A program made the position numbers and the translations under genes. Below, one piece after another: positions 18,442 through 29,119 of a stretch of DNA of 48,597 bases (positions are counted from its first letter, which is position 1; each line of letters begins with the position of its first letter). The notes beneath the pieces are model-generated. The model saw only the letters and a program-made list of their open reading frames with translations, did not search any database and had not been told where the DNA came from. Origin of the DNA: Acidobacteriota bacterium (GTDB taxonomy: Bacteria; Acidobacteriota; Terriglobia; Terriglobales; Acidobacteriaceae); assembly GCA_031296105.1 (NCBI GenBank), contig JARLGJ010000066.1, positions 1 to 48,597 of the forward strand. The letters run 5' to 3'.

Positions 18442-19581
18442 TTAAGATTTTACACGCTCCACGGCCTCGGCGATGAGGTCGTGCAGCGCGGGGCGGAACT
18501 GCTTGATGGCCTGGTTCGCCGTATCCGGCCAGGTGCGATTCGTGAGCAAGGCTACGACAAGTCCGCGCTCGGGATCGCACCACAAAGACGTGCCGGTGTA
18601 GCCGAGGTGACCGAAAGAGCGCGGCGAAAAGCGCGTTCCCGACTGCGACGGCGCCGAGGGCGTATCCCAGCCCGGCGTGCGCGACGTTCCCTCCGGCGCG
18701 CTGGCGCGGGTGGTAAAAAGCCGCACCGTTTCGGGACGGAAGAGAGGCTCGCCGCCGCGCAGCATCAGCGCGCCAAAACGCGCCACCGAGAGCGCGTCGC
18801 CGAACACTCCCGCGTGCGCCGCCACGCCTCCCATGGCGCTGGCGTTCTCGTCGCCAACCTCGCCCTGCACCATGCGATGGCGCCAGGTTTCATCATTGGC
18901 CGTCGGCGGAAACTGAATATTCATACGCGGATGCGGCGTATAGCGAAAGTTCAGCTTGAAGCGGTCGAAGACCTCGCGCTGGCAGAAGGCGTCGATGCGC
19001 TCGCCGGCCTGCCGCTCCAGAATCTCGCCTAAAACCAGAAAGCCGATGTCGCTATATTCGTAATGCGTGCCGGGCTCGTACTCCAACGGCACGCGCAAGG
19101 CCGCGGACGTCACCGCCTCGCGGCCGGTGTGTTCCAGGTACAGCTTGCGGTGCGCCGGCAGCCCCGAGGAATGCTCCAGCAACATGCGCACGGTCACCTC
19201 GCGCCGCCGCGGATCGTCCCCCGCTGCGAACTCCGGCAGCAGCTCGGCAACCTTTGCCTCCAGCGGGAGTCGTCCGCGCTCGTAGAGCAGCATGGCCATG
19301 CTGACGGCCGCAATCGGCTTGGTCAGCGAGGCCAGGTCCCACACCGTCCAGCCGCTTATGCCTTCGCTCTTTGCGTCATAGGTGAAGCGTCCACTTCCGT
19401 GCAGCAGCATCAGACGGTCGTGGAGAACTACCGCAAGCGCGGCTCCGGGAAAGACGTGCTCCGCGCGGCCTTCGTGTAAACGGCGCACGACATCGGCAAA
19501 GTGCCCGGCGTGTGCCGCGCGCTCGTCGCGCAGCTCGTAAAAGGGCTCGCTTCTGGCGGATGCATTAGGAGTGTAGGTCAT
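18442..19581 (-). CDS. Class C beta-lactamase/esterase family serine hydrolase
   Basis: A 379-residue hydrolase of the penicillin-binding-protein-like fold. The SxxK motif is S85-L-T-K88 in DLASLTKPIAA, the YxN-type motif is Y176-S-D, and the third motif appears as HLGYTGTSLW. YSD in place of YAN and the lack of a clear signal peptide fit esterases or peptidases of this family better than true beta-lactamases. It starts 23 nt after the isochorismatase-like gene and ends 42 nt before murA. A cell-wall or D-amino-acid peptide substrate is plausible from context but not shown. Confidence 0.85.
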   Translation of the reverse strand: MTYTPNASARSEPFYELRDERAAHAGHFADVVRRLHEGRAEHVFPGAALAVVLHDRLMLLHGSGRFTYDAKSEGISGWTVWDLASLTKPIAAVSMAMLLYERGRLPLEAKVAELLPEFAAGDDPRRREVTVRMLLEHSSGLPAHRKLYLEHTGREAVTSAALRVPLEYEPGTHYEYSDIGFLVLGEILERQAGERIDAFCQREVFDRFKLNFRYTPHPRMNIQFPPTANDETWRHRMVQGEVGDENASAMGGVAAHAGVFGDALSVARFGALMLRGGEPLFRPETVRLFTTRASAPEGTSRTPGWDTPSAPSQSGTRFSPRSFGHLGYTGTSLWCDPERGLVVALLTNRTWPDTANQAIKQFRPALHDLIAEAVERVKS

Positions 19582-19604
19582 GGCCTGGAACTCTCTTCTG
19601 CGGT

Positions 19605-20210
19605 TTACTTAATGTACTTCAGCAGCTCTTTAAATTCCTTCGTCCCGCTCTTGCGCAGCAGCTCATACATCATCATCTCGGTGGAGGAGATGACGCAGCC
19701 GGCGTCTCTCATGCGCTCCAGTCCTAGCTGCCAGTTCTGTTCGGTGCGCGAGCTGATGGCATCGGCGGCGGCGTGCACCAGGTAGCCTTTTTCCAACGCA
19801 CCTAGCGCGGTTTGCAGCACGCAGATGTGGCTCTCCATGCCGCACAGCAGAAGGGTAGTGCGATGGCCGGGCAGCACGCGCAGAGCGTCGCGGAACTTCT
19901 CCTGCCCAAAACAGCCAAACTCGGTTTTGTCCACCGGCGTTACGCCGCCAAGCAACTCAGCGATGGGGGCCACGGTTGCGCCCAGTCCGCGCGCGTACTG
20001 CGTGGTGGCCACCACGGGAATCTCAAGAATCCCGGCCAGGCGGATGAGCAGTTGCGTGTTGCGCACGAGCTCCTCCTGGCGCTGCACGGCCGGCAGCAGC
20101 TTCTCCTGAATGTCGATGACCACCAGCGCCGCGCGTTCGGCCTCCAGCATCCGCCGTGCCGCGGGCTCCTGCGTCAACAATCCGAGTTCGGGTAGGGAAG
20201 AGGGATTCAT
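19605..20210 (-). CDS. Isochorismatase family cysteine hydrolase
   Basis: A 201-residue hydrolase of the isochorismatase-like fold. The catalytic triad is visible as D33 (VVIDIQEKLLP), K95 (DKTEFGCF) and C130 (GMESHICVLQ). Family members hydrolyse amides such as nicotinamide or ureido compounds, or isochorismate. The pattern near the Cys resembles the YcaC/hydrolase subgroup rather than nicotinamidase, so the substrate is open. It heads the minus-strand run with the serine hydrolase, murA and TMTC-like genes and diverges from the GHMP kinase. Confidence 0.88.
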   Translation of the reverse strand: MNPSSLPELGLLTQEPAARRMLEAERAALVVIDIQEKLLPAVQRQEELVRNTQLLIRLAGILEIPVVATTQYARGLGATVAPIAELLGGVTPVDKTEFGCFGQEKFRDALRVLPGHRTTLLLCGMESHICVLQTALGALEKGYLVHAAADAISSRTEQNWQLGLERMRDAGCVISSTEMMMYELLRKSGTKEFKELLKYIK

Positions 20211-20347
20211 CGTTTCAAGCCTCCAGAAAATGACGGCGCACTGCGGCGCGGCGCATTCCAGCCTACTCCAGCCCGGCGTGCCGCGCCAAGCCCCGTGCTG
20301 GTGAGAAACCCTGTCTGCGGGCGGGCCGCGCGTGATACAAAAGCATC

Positions 20348-21418
20348 ATGGTTTCCCGTAAGACTTCTTCTGCTTCCGCGGGCGTGGTGGCACGCGCTGC
20401 CTGCCGCGTGGACCTGGCCGGCGGCACCGTCGATATGTGGCCGCTCTACCTGTTTCATCCCGGCTCGGTGGTCATCAACATCGCGGTCAACGTGATGACC
20501 TCCTGCCGCATTACGCCCCTGGCGGGCCGGCACATCGAGCTGCGCTCACAGGATACGGGACTGGCGGACAACTTTGCCTCCATGGCCGAGCTGCACGCAG
20601 CCAAAAAGCCTCGGCACGCGCTGGCCGCCTACCTGCTGCGCTTCTTTTATCCCGAGGGCGAAGCCGCTCCGGGACTGCGCATCGAGACGCACTCCGAATC
20701 TCCGGCGGGCGCGGGCATCTCCGGCTCCTCGGCCTTGATGATCTCCTCCACCGCGGCCCTGGCCCGGTTCACGGGACGTCGGCTCGCGCCGGAAAAGATC
20801 CGCGAGATCGCGCAGAACGTCGAGGCGCAACTGATCCGCGTGCCCACCGGCTGCCAGGACTACTATCCCGCGCTCTTCGGCGGCGCCAGCGCCGTGGAGT
20901 TGAACGTGGACGGCATCCGCCGCGAAGCCATCCCCTGCGATTTCGACGAATTGGACCAGCGCTTTCTGCTGGCCTACACCGGTGCGCCCCGCCAGAGCGG
21001 CATCAACAACTGGGAGGTCTTCAAGCATCACATCGAGGGTGACCGGCGCATCTTTGCCAACTTCGAGAACATTGCGGAGATTGCCCGCGCCATGTGCCAG
21101 GCGCTGGCCTCGGCCGACTGGGACGAAACAGGCAGCCTTCTACGCGAGGAATGGAGGCTGCGCCGCAGTAACGCTCCGGCCATTGCCACGGAACTCATCG
21201 ACCGGCTTATCAGCGTGGCGCGCCGCAACGGCGCCAGCGGCGGCAAGGTGTGCGGCGCGGGCGGCGGCGGCTGCGTACTCTTCATGGTGCCGCCCGAGGC
21301 GCGCGAGCGTGTCGCGAAAAAGCTCGTCGAGGCCGGTGCGCAGATGCTGCCCTTCGCCGTGGCGCGCCACGGCGTGCAGGTAGATAGGATCAAATCTCAG
21401 GGGGCGGGCAGCCTTTGA
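20348..21418 (+). CDS. GHMP family sugar kinase
   Basis: A 356-residue small-molecule kinase. The N-terminal CRVDLAGGTVDMWP is the substrate motif seen in galactokinase- and heptose-kinase-like members. PAGAGISGSSA (residues 119-129) is the ATP-binding GHMP signature, and CGAGGGGCVLFMV is the C-terminal motif. It likely phosphorylates a sugar at C1 for nucleotide-sugar synthesis; a heptose or galactose-like substrate is a guess. TACAAA preceded by TG lies at 20336-20341, only seven bases before the ATG, and I see no ribosome-binding site, so the mRNA may be leaderless. Its stop overlaps the start of the CPBP gene by four bases. Confidence 0.82.
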   Translation: MVSRKTSSASAGVVARAACRVDLAGGTVDMWPLYLFHPGSVVINIAVNVMTSCRITPLAGRHIELRSQDTGLADNFASMAELHAAKKPRHALAAYLLRFFYPEGEAAPGLRIETHSESPAGAGISGSSALMISSTAALARFTGRRLAPEKIREIAQNVEAQLIRVPTGCQDYYPALFGGASAVELNVDGIRREAIPCDFDELDQRFLLAYTGAPRQSGINNWEVFKHHIEGDRRIFANFENIAEIARAMCQALASADWDETGSLLREEWRLRRSNAPAIATELIDRLISVARRNGASGGKVCGAGGGGCVLFMVPPEARERVAKKLVEAGAQMLPFAVARHGVQVDRIKSQGAGSL

Positions 21419-22302
21419 GCCTGAGTACACATCACGGAGCCTCCCCGGCTCTGGTTCCTGCCGGGCTGCGCTTTCTTATCGCCGCGCTGTGGGCGTTCCT
21501 GATCTTTCGCGGCACCGGCATCGTCTATGATCTGCTGCCCGCGCACAACCTGATTCCCGGCGTGCTTTACGGCATTCTGGGAAGCGCGTTGTTGGGCGCG
21601 GGCTTCTTCTTTTTTGTCCGCGTGCTGGACGGCGTTGAGATGCCGCCCATGCTCTCCCTCAGCCTGCCTCTGGACCGCACCGCGCTGCGCCAGTGGGCGG
21701 GCGGCACGGCGCTGGGCGTCGTCTTCATCCTGGCCGATGCCGTGGCCATCGCCGTTTTCGGAGAGCTTCGTTTGCACCTGCATCTGAATCGCGCGGCCTT
21801 GCTACGGGCTTTTCTGGGAGCGGCCATGCTGCTGGGCGGAGCGTTGATGGAGGAGCTGGCCTTCCGCGGCTATCCCTTCCAAAAGCTGGCCGAGAGCTTT
21901 GGCACCTTGTGGGCCGTGCTGCTGCTGGCGGCTCTGTTCGGCGCCGTGCATCTGGCCAATCCCGGATCGGCCGGCTGGCGGAGCTGCGCGTTCTTCAACA
22001 CGCTGGCCGTGGGCATTCTGTTTGCGCTGGCGCGCATTCGCAGCGGCTCTCTGTGGCTGCCCTTTGGCATGCACTTTGGCTGGAACCTTTGCCAGGGCAT
22101 CTTCTTTGGCTTGCCCGTCAGCGGCCTTACGCAGTTTGCCTCGGTAGTCACGACGCGCACGCACGGCCCGGCGCTGCTCACCGGCGGCCTCTACGGCCCG
22201 GAGGCCAGCGCCACGTGCAGCCTTGTTCTGCTGGCCGCCTTGCCCATCACCTGGCTCTGCACCGCGTCGCGTAGAATGCAGCATCGTCCTGAAAAACATT
22301 GA
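21415..22302 (+). CDS. CPBP family intramembrane metalloprotease
   Basis: A 295-residue membrane protein with about 7-8 hydrophobic segments. The CPBP (Rce1/Abi) motifs are present: MEELAFRG with Glu146, Glu147 and Arg151, FGAVHL with His179, and HFGWN further on. These form the intramembrane active site. Bacterial members process bacteriocin-related or anchor proteins, or act in maintenance; the substrate is unknown. The TTG start overlaps the kinase stop by four bases, so translation is probably coupled. It is followed by repeat copy C and a convergent penicillin acylase gene. Confidence 0.83.
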   Translation: MSLSTHHGASPALVPAGLRFLIAALWAFLIFRGTGIVYDLLPAHNLIPGVLYGILGSALLGAGFFFFVRVLDGVEMPPMLSLSLPLDRTALRQWAGGTALGVVFILADAVAIAVFGELRLHLHLNRAALLRAFLGAAMLLGGALMEELAFRGYPFQKLAESFGTLWAVLLLAALFGAVHLANPGSAGWRSCAFFNTLAVGILFALARIRSGSLWLPFGMHFGWNLCQGIFFGLPVSGLTQFASVVTTRTHGPALLTGGLYGPEASATCSLVLLAALPITWLCTASRRMQHRPEKH

Positions 22303-22323
22303 AGATCTGAATAATCAAGGTTT

Positions 22324-22484
22324 TGTCAGGGCACGGATTTATCCGTGCCGTACAAGCCGCATAAACACAGGGGCTTCAGCCCCTGAGGGAAAGTTATTTT
22401 GTTCTTGATGGACCTTCCCTCAGCGGCTAAAGCCGCGAGATATTCTTGCCGTCTTAGTGGCATGGCTAAAGCCATGCCCTGACA
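22324..22484 (+). repeat. Full 161-bp GGCTNNAGCC element (copy C)
   Basis: Bounded by TGTCAGGGCACGG and CCATGCCCTGACA. It aligns without gaps to the reverse complement of copy B. One outer arm reads GGCACGGATTTATCCGTGCC where copy B has the GGC/GCC form: both sides of the stem changed together. It lies between the convergent CPBP and penicillin acylase genes. Confidence 0.92.
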
Positions 22485-22530
22485 AATTCCAACTTGATCA
22501 GAGTTTCACTAACCTTTCCCAATACACACA

Positions 22531-25098
<2,568 letters not shown>

Positions 25099-25304
25099 AC
25101 CTCGATTGTACCCCGCGCTTTTGTGGACAATCTCCGGTCCAAGGTCAGCCCTTGGCAATTCCCGTTTCCAGGTGTGACTTTGGTCGCAGCCGGAGGTATT
25201 TCTTCGCGCTACTCTTTCGCCAGCGGTACGATTCGTTGCGGAAATCATTCTGATTTGCCGCCCGATTTTCCCTCGAGCCTATGCCTTTTCGTACAGGAGA
25301 CCCC

Positions 25305-26702
25305 ATGCATATGCCTTATTTCTTTCGTCGCGTACTCTTCTCCGTTTCCCTTGTTGCTTCGGTAGCCTTTTTGGGAGCGCCTTCCGTGCAGGCGCAAGCG
25401 CCCGCAAAAGGACAAGCACCGGTCGACCTCAACGACACTATCGACGACCCCGCGGTTTGGGGCAAGCTCTATCCCGACCAATACAGAACCTACCTGAAGA
25501 CCGTGGACCAGGCGCACACGAAGTATGGCGGCAGCGAGGCCTTTCCCCGCTCGCCCACCGCGGCCGATCCGCGCTCCAGCCTGACCCGCTCCAAACTGGA
25601 GCAGGATCCGCGCCTGAAGGCCATGTGGGCCGGCTACGCCTTCAGCATCGACTATCGCGAGCGCCGCGGCCATGCCTACATGCTCGACGACCAGACCTAC
25701 ACCGGTCGGCAAAAGACGAATCCACCGTCGATGTGCATTAACTGCCACGCTTCTCTGGTCACCACCTACTTGAAGATGGGCGATGGCGACCTGATGAAAG
25801 GCTTCGACGTCTTCGCCAAGTCGCACATGCCTTACCCGGAGATTCGCAGGCAGGTGCAGCACCCGGTGGCTTGCATCGACTGCCACGACCCGCAGACCAT
25901 GCAACTGCGCATTACGCGGCCGGCGTTCATCGAAGGCATCCGCGCGCTCAAGGCCTCGCAGGGTGTCAAGAACTACGACGTCAACACCATGGCCACGCGC
26001 GAGGAGATGCGCTCCTACGTCTGCGGACAGTGCCATGTTACGTATTACTTCAAAGGTCCGGACAAGCGCCTGACTTACCCATGGGATAACGGTCTGAAGG
26101 TAGAGAACATTATTACCAGCGAAGAGGGTGTGAATGAGTGGGTGCATCCCGATACGGGAGCCAAACTAATTAAGCCACGGCATCCTGAATTTGAAATGTG
26201 GAATCAGGGTGTACACGGTAAATCTGGAGTGGCTTGTGTAGATTGCCACATGCCGGAGATGAAAGAGAACGGTAAGACCTTCACCGACCATCAGGTTAAC
26301 AGTCCTTTATTGAAGATAGATCGCGCCTGCACGGGTTGCCACAAGACCCCTCCCGCCGAGTTAAAAGCGCGTGTCGAAGACATTCAGGACCGTTACTTCG
26401 ACCTGCGGAATCATGCGCTGGACGCGCTGATGGACTTGATTGGCGATATCAAGGCCGCGCGCACTGCCAATGCCGATGCCAGGCTCATTGAGCAAGCGCA
26501 AACCGCGCAGCGCAAGGGCCAATTCATGATCGACTTCATCATGTCGGAGAACTCGATGGGCTTCCACGCTCCGGAGGAATCACTCCGGATTTTGGGCGAT
26601 GCCATCAATCAGTGCCGCATGGGACAACTTGCGTTGCACGGCGCTCCGGTGCCCTCGCACACGGTTCTGGCAGAGTTACCCGCTCCGGTGGTAAGCCACT
26701 AA
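25305..26702 (+). CDS. nrfA: Ammonia-forming cytochrome c nitrite reductase, CXXCH type
   Basis: A 465-residue periplasmic pentahaem protein that reduces nitrite to ammonium. A signal peptide ends near AQA (residue 32). Five haem motifs are visible: CINCH (144-148), CIDCH (190), CGQCH (240), CVDCH (311) and CTGCH (342). The active-site haem, the first, is normally CXXCK in NrfA; here the Lys is His. Other active-site residues are kept: Arg121 in RRGHAY, Tyr248 in CHVTYYF and His293 in KPRH, which fits the KXRH family motif between haems 3 and 4. AGGAGA precedes ATG 25305. No nrfH or nrfBCD is beside it, so the electron donor must be encoded elsewhere. Confidence 0.9.
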   Translation: MHMPYFFRRVLFSVSLVASVAFLGAPSVQAQAPAKGQAPVDLNDTIDDPAVWGKLYPDQYRTYLKTVDQAHTKYGGSEAFPRSPTAADPRSSLTRSKLEQDPRLKAMWAGYAFSIDYRERRGHAYMLDDQTYTGRQKTNPPSMCINCHASLVTTYLKMGDGDLMKGFDVFAKSHMPYPEIRRQVQHPVACIDCHDPQTMQLRITRPAFIEGIRALKASQGVKNYDVNTMATREEMRSYVCGQCHVTYYFKGPDKRLTYPWDNGLKVENIITSEEGVNEWVHPDTGAKLIKPRHPEFEMWNQGVHGKSGVACVDCHMPEMKENGKTFTDHQVNSPLLKIDRACTGCHKTPPAELKARVEDIQDRYFDLRNHALDALMDLIGDIKAARTANADARLIEQAQTAQRKGQFMIDFIMSENSMGFHAPEESLRILGDAINQCRMGQLALHGAPVPSHTVLAELPAPVVSH

Positions 26703-26722
26703 TTACCCATAATGGTCCAGCA

Positions 26723-26750
26723 AGTCCCCGGCACATCGGTGCTGGGGACT
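26723..26750 (+). terminator. Hairpin after nrfA, probable terminator
   Basis: AGTCCCCGGCAC pairs with GTGCTGGGGACT around an ATCG loop, with one G-T pair. The tail ATTTATT is only moderately T-rich. Confidence 0.6.
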
Positions 26751-26945
26751 ATTTATTCCCATATTAAATTTCCAAAAGAAACAGAACGTCTCGTAATTAT
26801 GGCAACTGGACGCTGTAAAGAAAGGTTAAGTACACGGTCTAAAGTGATGTACCTCACCGCGCAGGGGTTATCTTTTGCATACTATTTGTAGCCGCGAGGG
26901 GACAGGGCTTTTCGTAATGCCCAGCGAGTTCGCCGAACGAAGGTT

Positions 26946-27857
26946 ATGTACGCCAAGGAGCCCGGTCCAGTGGACAAGGCTGAAAGCGTCCGGCAGCACC
27001 GGCAGGATTATCGCAGTGAAACGTTGGCCCGCCAGTTGAGCCGTGTATTGATGGTGAGCCCATCGTTCTACGCAAATTCGGAAGCTCGCAATCCGTTGTC
27101 CCGCAATCAGCCCCCCATCGATGCATTCGTCGCCATGACGCAGTGGAAGAACTTCTGCAACGCACTGGTGCGCGTTGGCTTGGAGGTTCACGAGGTCAAG
27201 CCGCAGCCTGGACTGGAAGACATGTGCTTTGCCGGAACGCAGACGTTTGCCGGCGTGGATCACGACGAGCGCGCGTTTGCCGTTCTTGGCCGCATGTTGC
27301 ACCGCAGCCGCCGCGACGAAGTTAACTTATTCGCCACATGGTACGCGCAGCAGGGCTACCGCATTCTCGATCTTGGGCTGGATGACGATGAGTTTCTCGA
27401 AGGCGGCGACCTGCTCTGGAACGCCGATTGGGAATCGATATGGGCTGGCTTTGGCCACCGTTCCACGCGCGGCGCGGTCGATCTGTTTGCCGCCGCGACC
27501 CAGGACATGGGCTTTAACGTGCGCTGCCTAGAGTTGGTGGACCCCTACTTCTACCACTTGAATCTTTGTCTCGCGCCGCTCACCCCCGACGCGGTGATGC
27601 TCTATCCCGGCGCCTTCGCGCCGCAGACGCTGGCCGTTATACGCGATGCGGTGCATGTGCATGAGGTGCCGCGCCACGAGGCGTTGCAGTACGTCTGCAG
27701 CGGCCTCTCCGTCAACGGCCACTACATCACGCCGCTGCTGACGCGCCGCCTGGAGCAGATTCTGGGCGAAGAAGGTTTGCAGCCGGTCGTGGTCGATCTC
27801 TCGGAGTTCCAGAAAGCCGGCGGCTCGGCGGCGGCGCTGAAGATGCTGCTGCCTTAA
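26946..27857 (+). CDS. Arginine deiminase/DDAH-fold protein lacking the catalytic Cys
   Basis: A 303-residue protein of the guanidine-modifying (amidinotransferase) fold. The N-terminal LMVSPSFYAN strand, the GLEDMCFAGTQTF segment (Glu and Asp of the substrate site) and DPYFYHLNLCLAPL (family catalytic His) follow the order of dimethylarginine and arginine deiminases. The C-terminal loop, which in active members carries the nucleophile as GGxxxC, reads KAGGSAAALKM here, so Ala297 stands where Cys is expected. HLNL also differs from the usual HLDT. It may be a binding or regulatory pseudoenzyme, or use a different mechanism. ATG 26946 has only a close AGG upstream; GTG 26970 is an alternative. 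Confidence 0.72.
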   Translation: MYAKEPGPVDKAESVRQHRQDYRSETLARQLSRVLMVSPSFYANSEARNPLSRNQPPIDAFVAMTQWKNFCNALVRVGLEVHEVKPQPGLEDMCFAGTQTFAGVDHDERAFAVLGRMLHRSRRDEVNLFATWYAQQGYRILDLGLDDDEFLEGGDLLWNADWESIWAGFGHRSTRGAVDLFAAATQDMGFNVRCLELVDPYFYHLNLCLAPLTPDAVMLYPGAFAPQTLAVIRDAVHVHEVPRHEALQYVCSGLSVNGHYITPLLTRRLEQILGEEGLQPVVVDLSEFQKAGGSAAALKMLLP

Positions 27858-27892
27858 AAGTTTTTATTTGCAACACTGCAATACTGCCTGAC

Positions 27893-27923
27893 CGGGCGGT
27901 CCGTTCGGACCGCCCGATTTTTT
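27893..27923 (+). terminator. Terminator after the ADI-fold gene
   Basis: CGGGCGGTCCG (27893-27903) and CGGACCGCCCG (27906-27916) form a perfect stem with a tiny loop, followed by ATTTTTT. It lies between convergent genes and acts in the plus direction. Confidence 0.88.
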
Positions 27924-27933
27924 CCCCTCAGCG

Positions 27934-29037
27934 TTATTCCTTCCCAATCGCGCTCAGCCGCACCTCTTCGGAGAACGCCCACAACTTCTGCCGCAGACGG
28001 CTCACCGTGGTCTCGCTGGGCGCCGCAGCCATCTTTTCCTTCATCGCGGACCAGCGCCGCTTGGCAGTTAAAATCCTTCCGGCCGCCACGGTTACTTTTT
28101 CGCGGAAAGCTTTGCTGCGCTCGGCTTCTTTCAGAATCGCTTCCCAGGCGCGTCCCACCAGTTCGGCGTTGTGGCAAACCAGGTAGATGTCGGCGCCGGC
28201 GGCGATGGTCTCCACCGCGGCCTCTTCAATGGTGCGCACCTTGAGCACGCCGCCCATCTCCAGATCGTCGCTCACCACCAGCCCGTTGTAGCCGATTTTC
28301 TTGCGCAGCACGCCGTCAATCCACTTGCGCGAAATCGACGCAGGCACACCCTCGCCCGTCACCTCGGAGAACGCGCAGTGCGCCACCATCACCATGGGCA
28401 GCACGCGCCCGAGTTCGCGGTAGGGAACCAGATCCTCGTTCCACAAGGCCTTCCAGGGCTTGCGCACCACGGGCAGCCCAAGGTGCGAGTCCAGCGCGCC
28501 CTCGCCCAGTCCGGGAAAATGCTTGCCGCAACCAGAAACCCTGGCCGCCTTCAGCCCCGCCAGAAAGCCGCGGGCGTAGCGCACCGTGGCCTTGGCGTCA
28601 CCCACCGTGCGCGTGCCCATCACGGAGGAGGAAACTTCCTGGCGCAGGTCAAGCACTGGCGCAAAGTCCACGTTAAAGCCCAGGGCCTGCACCTCGGCGC
28701 CGATCAGCGCTCCGTGCTGGCGGAAGTGCGCCGTGCCGCCCGCGGCAAACACTTCCTGCGCGCTGGGGGCGGGCGAGAGCACGTTCTTCAGGCGGTCCAC
28801 CGTGCCGCCCTCCATGTCCACGCAGCGGAACAAGGGGACCGGCGCGAGCTTCTGCGCCGCCTTCAAAAGCGCGTGCGTCTGACGCGTGTTATCAATGTTC
28901 CGGGCAAAGAGGATGATGCCGCCGGGGTGCAGTTCTTTCAACGTGGCGGCCACGGCGGCGGTCAATTCCGTGCCGTCGAATCCAAAGGTGAGCAACTGTC
29001 CGGCAAGTGCGCGTAGATCGTGGGATGTGCGTGCCAT
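27934..29037 (-). CDS. nagZ: Beta-N-acetylhexosaminidase (GH3, NagZ-like)
   Basis: A 367-residue cytoplasmic GH3 glycosidase without a signal peptide. NagZ removes GlcNAc from anhydromuropeptides during peptidoglycan recycling. The signature KHFPGLGEGALDSHLGLPV spans residues 172-190 and carries the Asp183-His185 general acid pair specific to the NagZ group; the nucleophile is Asp257 in VVSDDLEMGG. The length and single catalytic domain fit NagZ. Other recycling genes are absent nearby. It runs toward the ADI-fold gene and diverges from the MgtE-N/CBS gene. Confidence 0.88.
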   Translation of the reverse strand: MARTSHDLRALAGQLLTFGFDGTELTAAVAATLKELHPGGIILFARNIDNTRQTHALLKAAQKLAPVPLFRCVDMEGGTVDRLKNVLSPAPSAQEVFAAGGTAHFRQHGALIGAEVQALGFNVDFAPVLDLRQEVSSSVMGTRTVGDAKATVRYARGFLAGLKAARVSGCGKHFPGLGEGALDSHLGLPVVRKPWKALWNEDLVPYRELGRVLPMVMVAHCAFSEVTGEGVPASISRKWIDGVLRKKIGYNGLVVSDDLEMGGVLKVRTIEEAAVETIAAGADIYLVCHNAELVGRAWEAILKEAERSKAFREKVTVAAGRILTAKRRWSAMKEKMAAAPSETTVSRLRQKLWAFSEEVRLSAIGKE

Positions 29038-29119
29038 AATCTCACGATTGTAGCGCCAGAGCGGGTCGTTTTCTTTCCTCTTTGTTTGCCTCGCACCTTC
29101 GCGCTATTCTTGGGGAACG

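Noticed and set aside
16999-19032. A 677-codon open frame on the plus strand
   Set aside because: It is antisense to murA and the serine hydrolase, has no family motifs, and arises from the GC-rich third positions of those genes. The same applies to long antisense frames at 3213-4691, 22546-25092, 41084-42583 and 45833-47953.
18442-19581. A beta-lactamase resistance gene
   Set aside because: The SxxK motif is present, but YSD replaces YAN, there is no clear signal peptide, and the pattern fits family esterases or peptidases better.
25099-25304. A missed nrfH in the gap before nrfA
   Set aside because: The gap is about 200 bases and contains no CxxCH-coding frame; it can hold only promoters and the AGGAGA site of nrfA.
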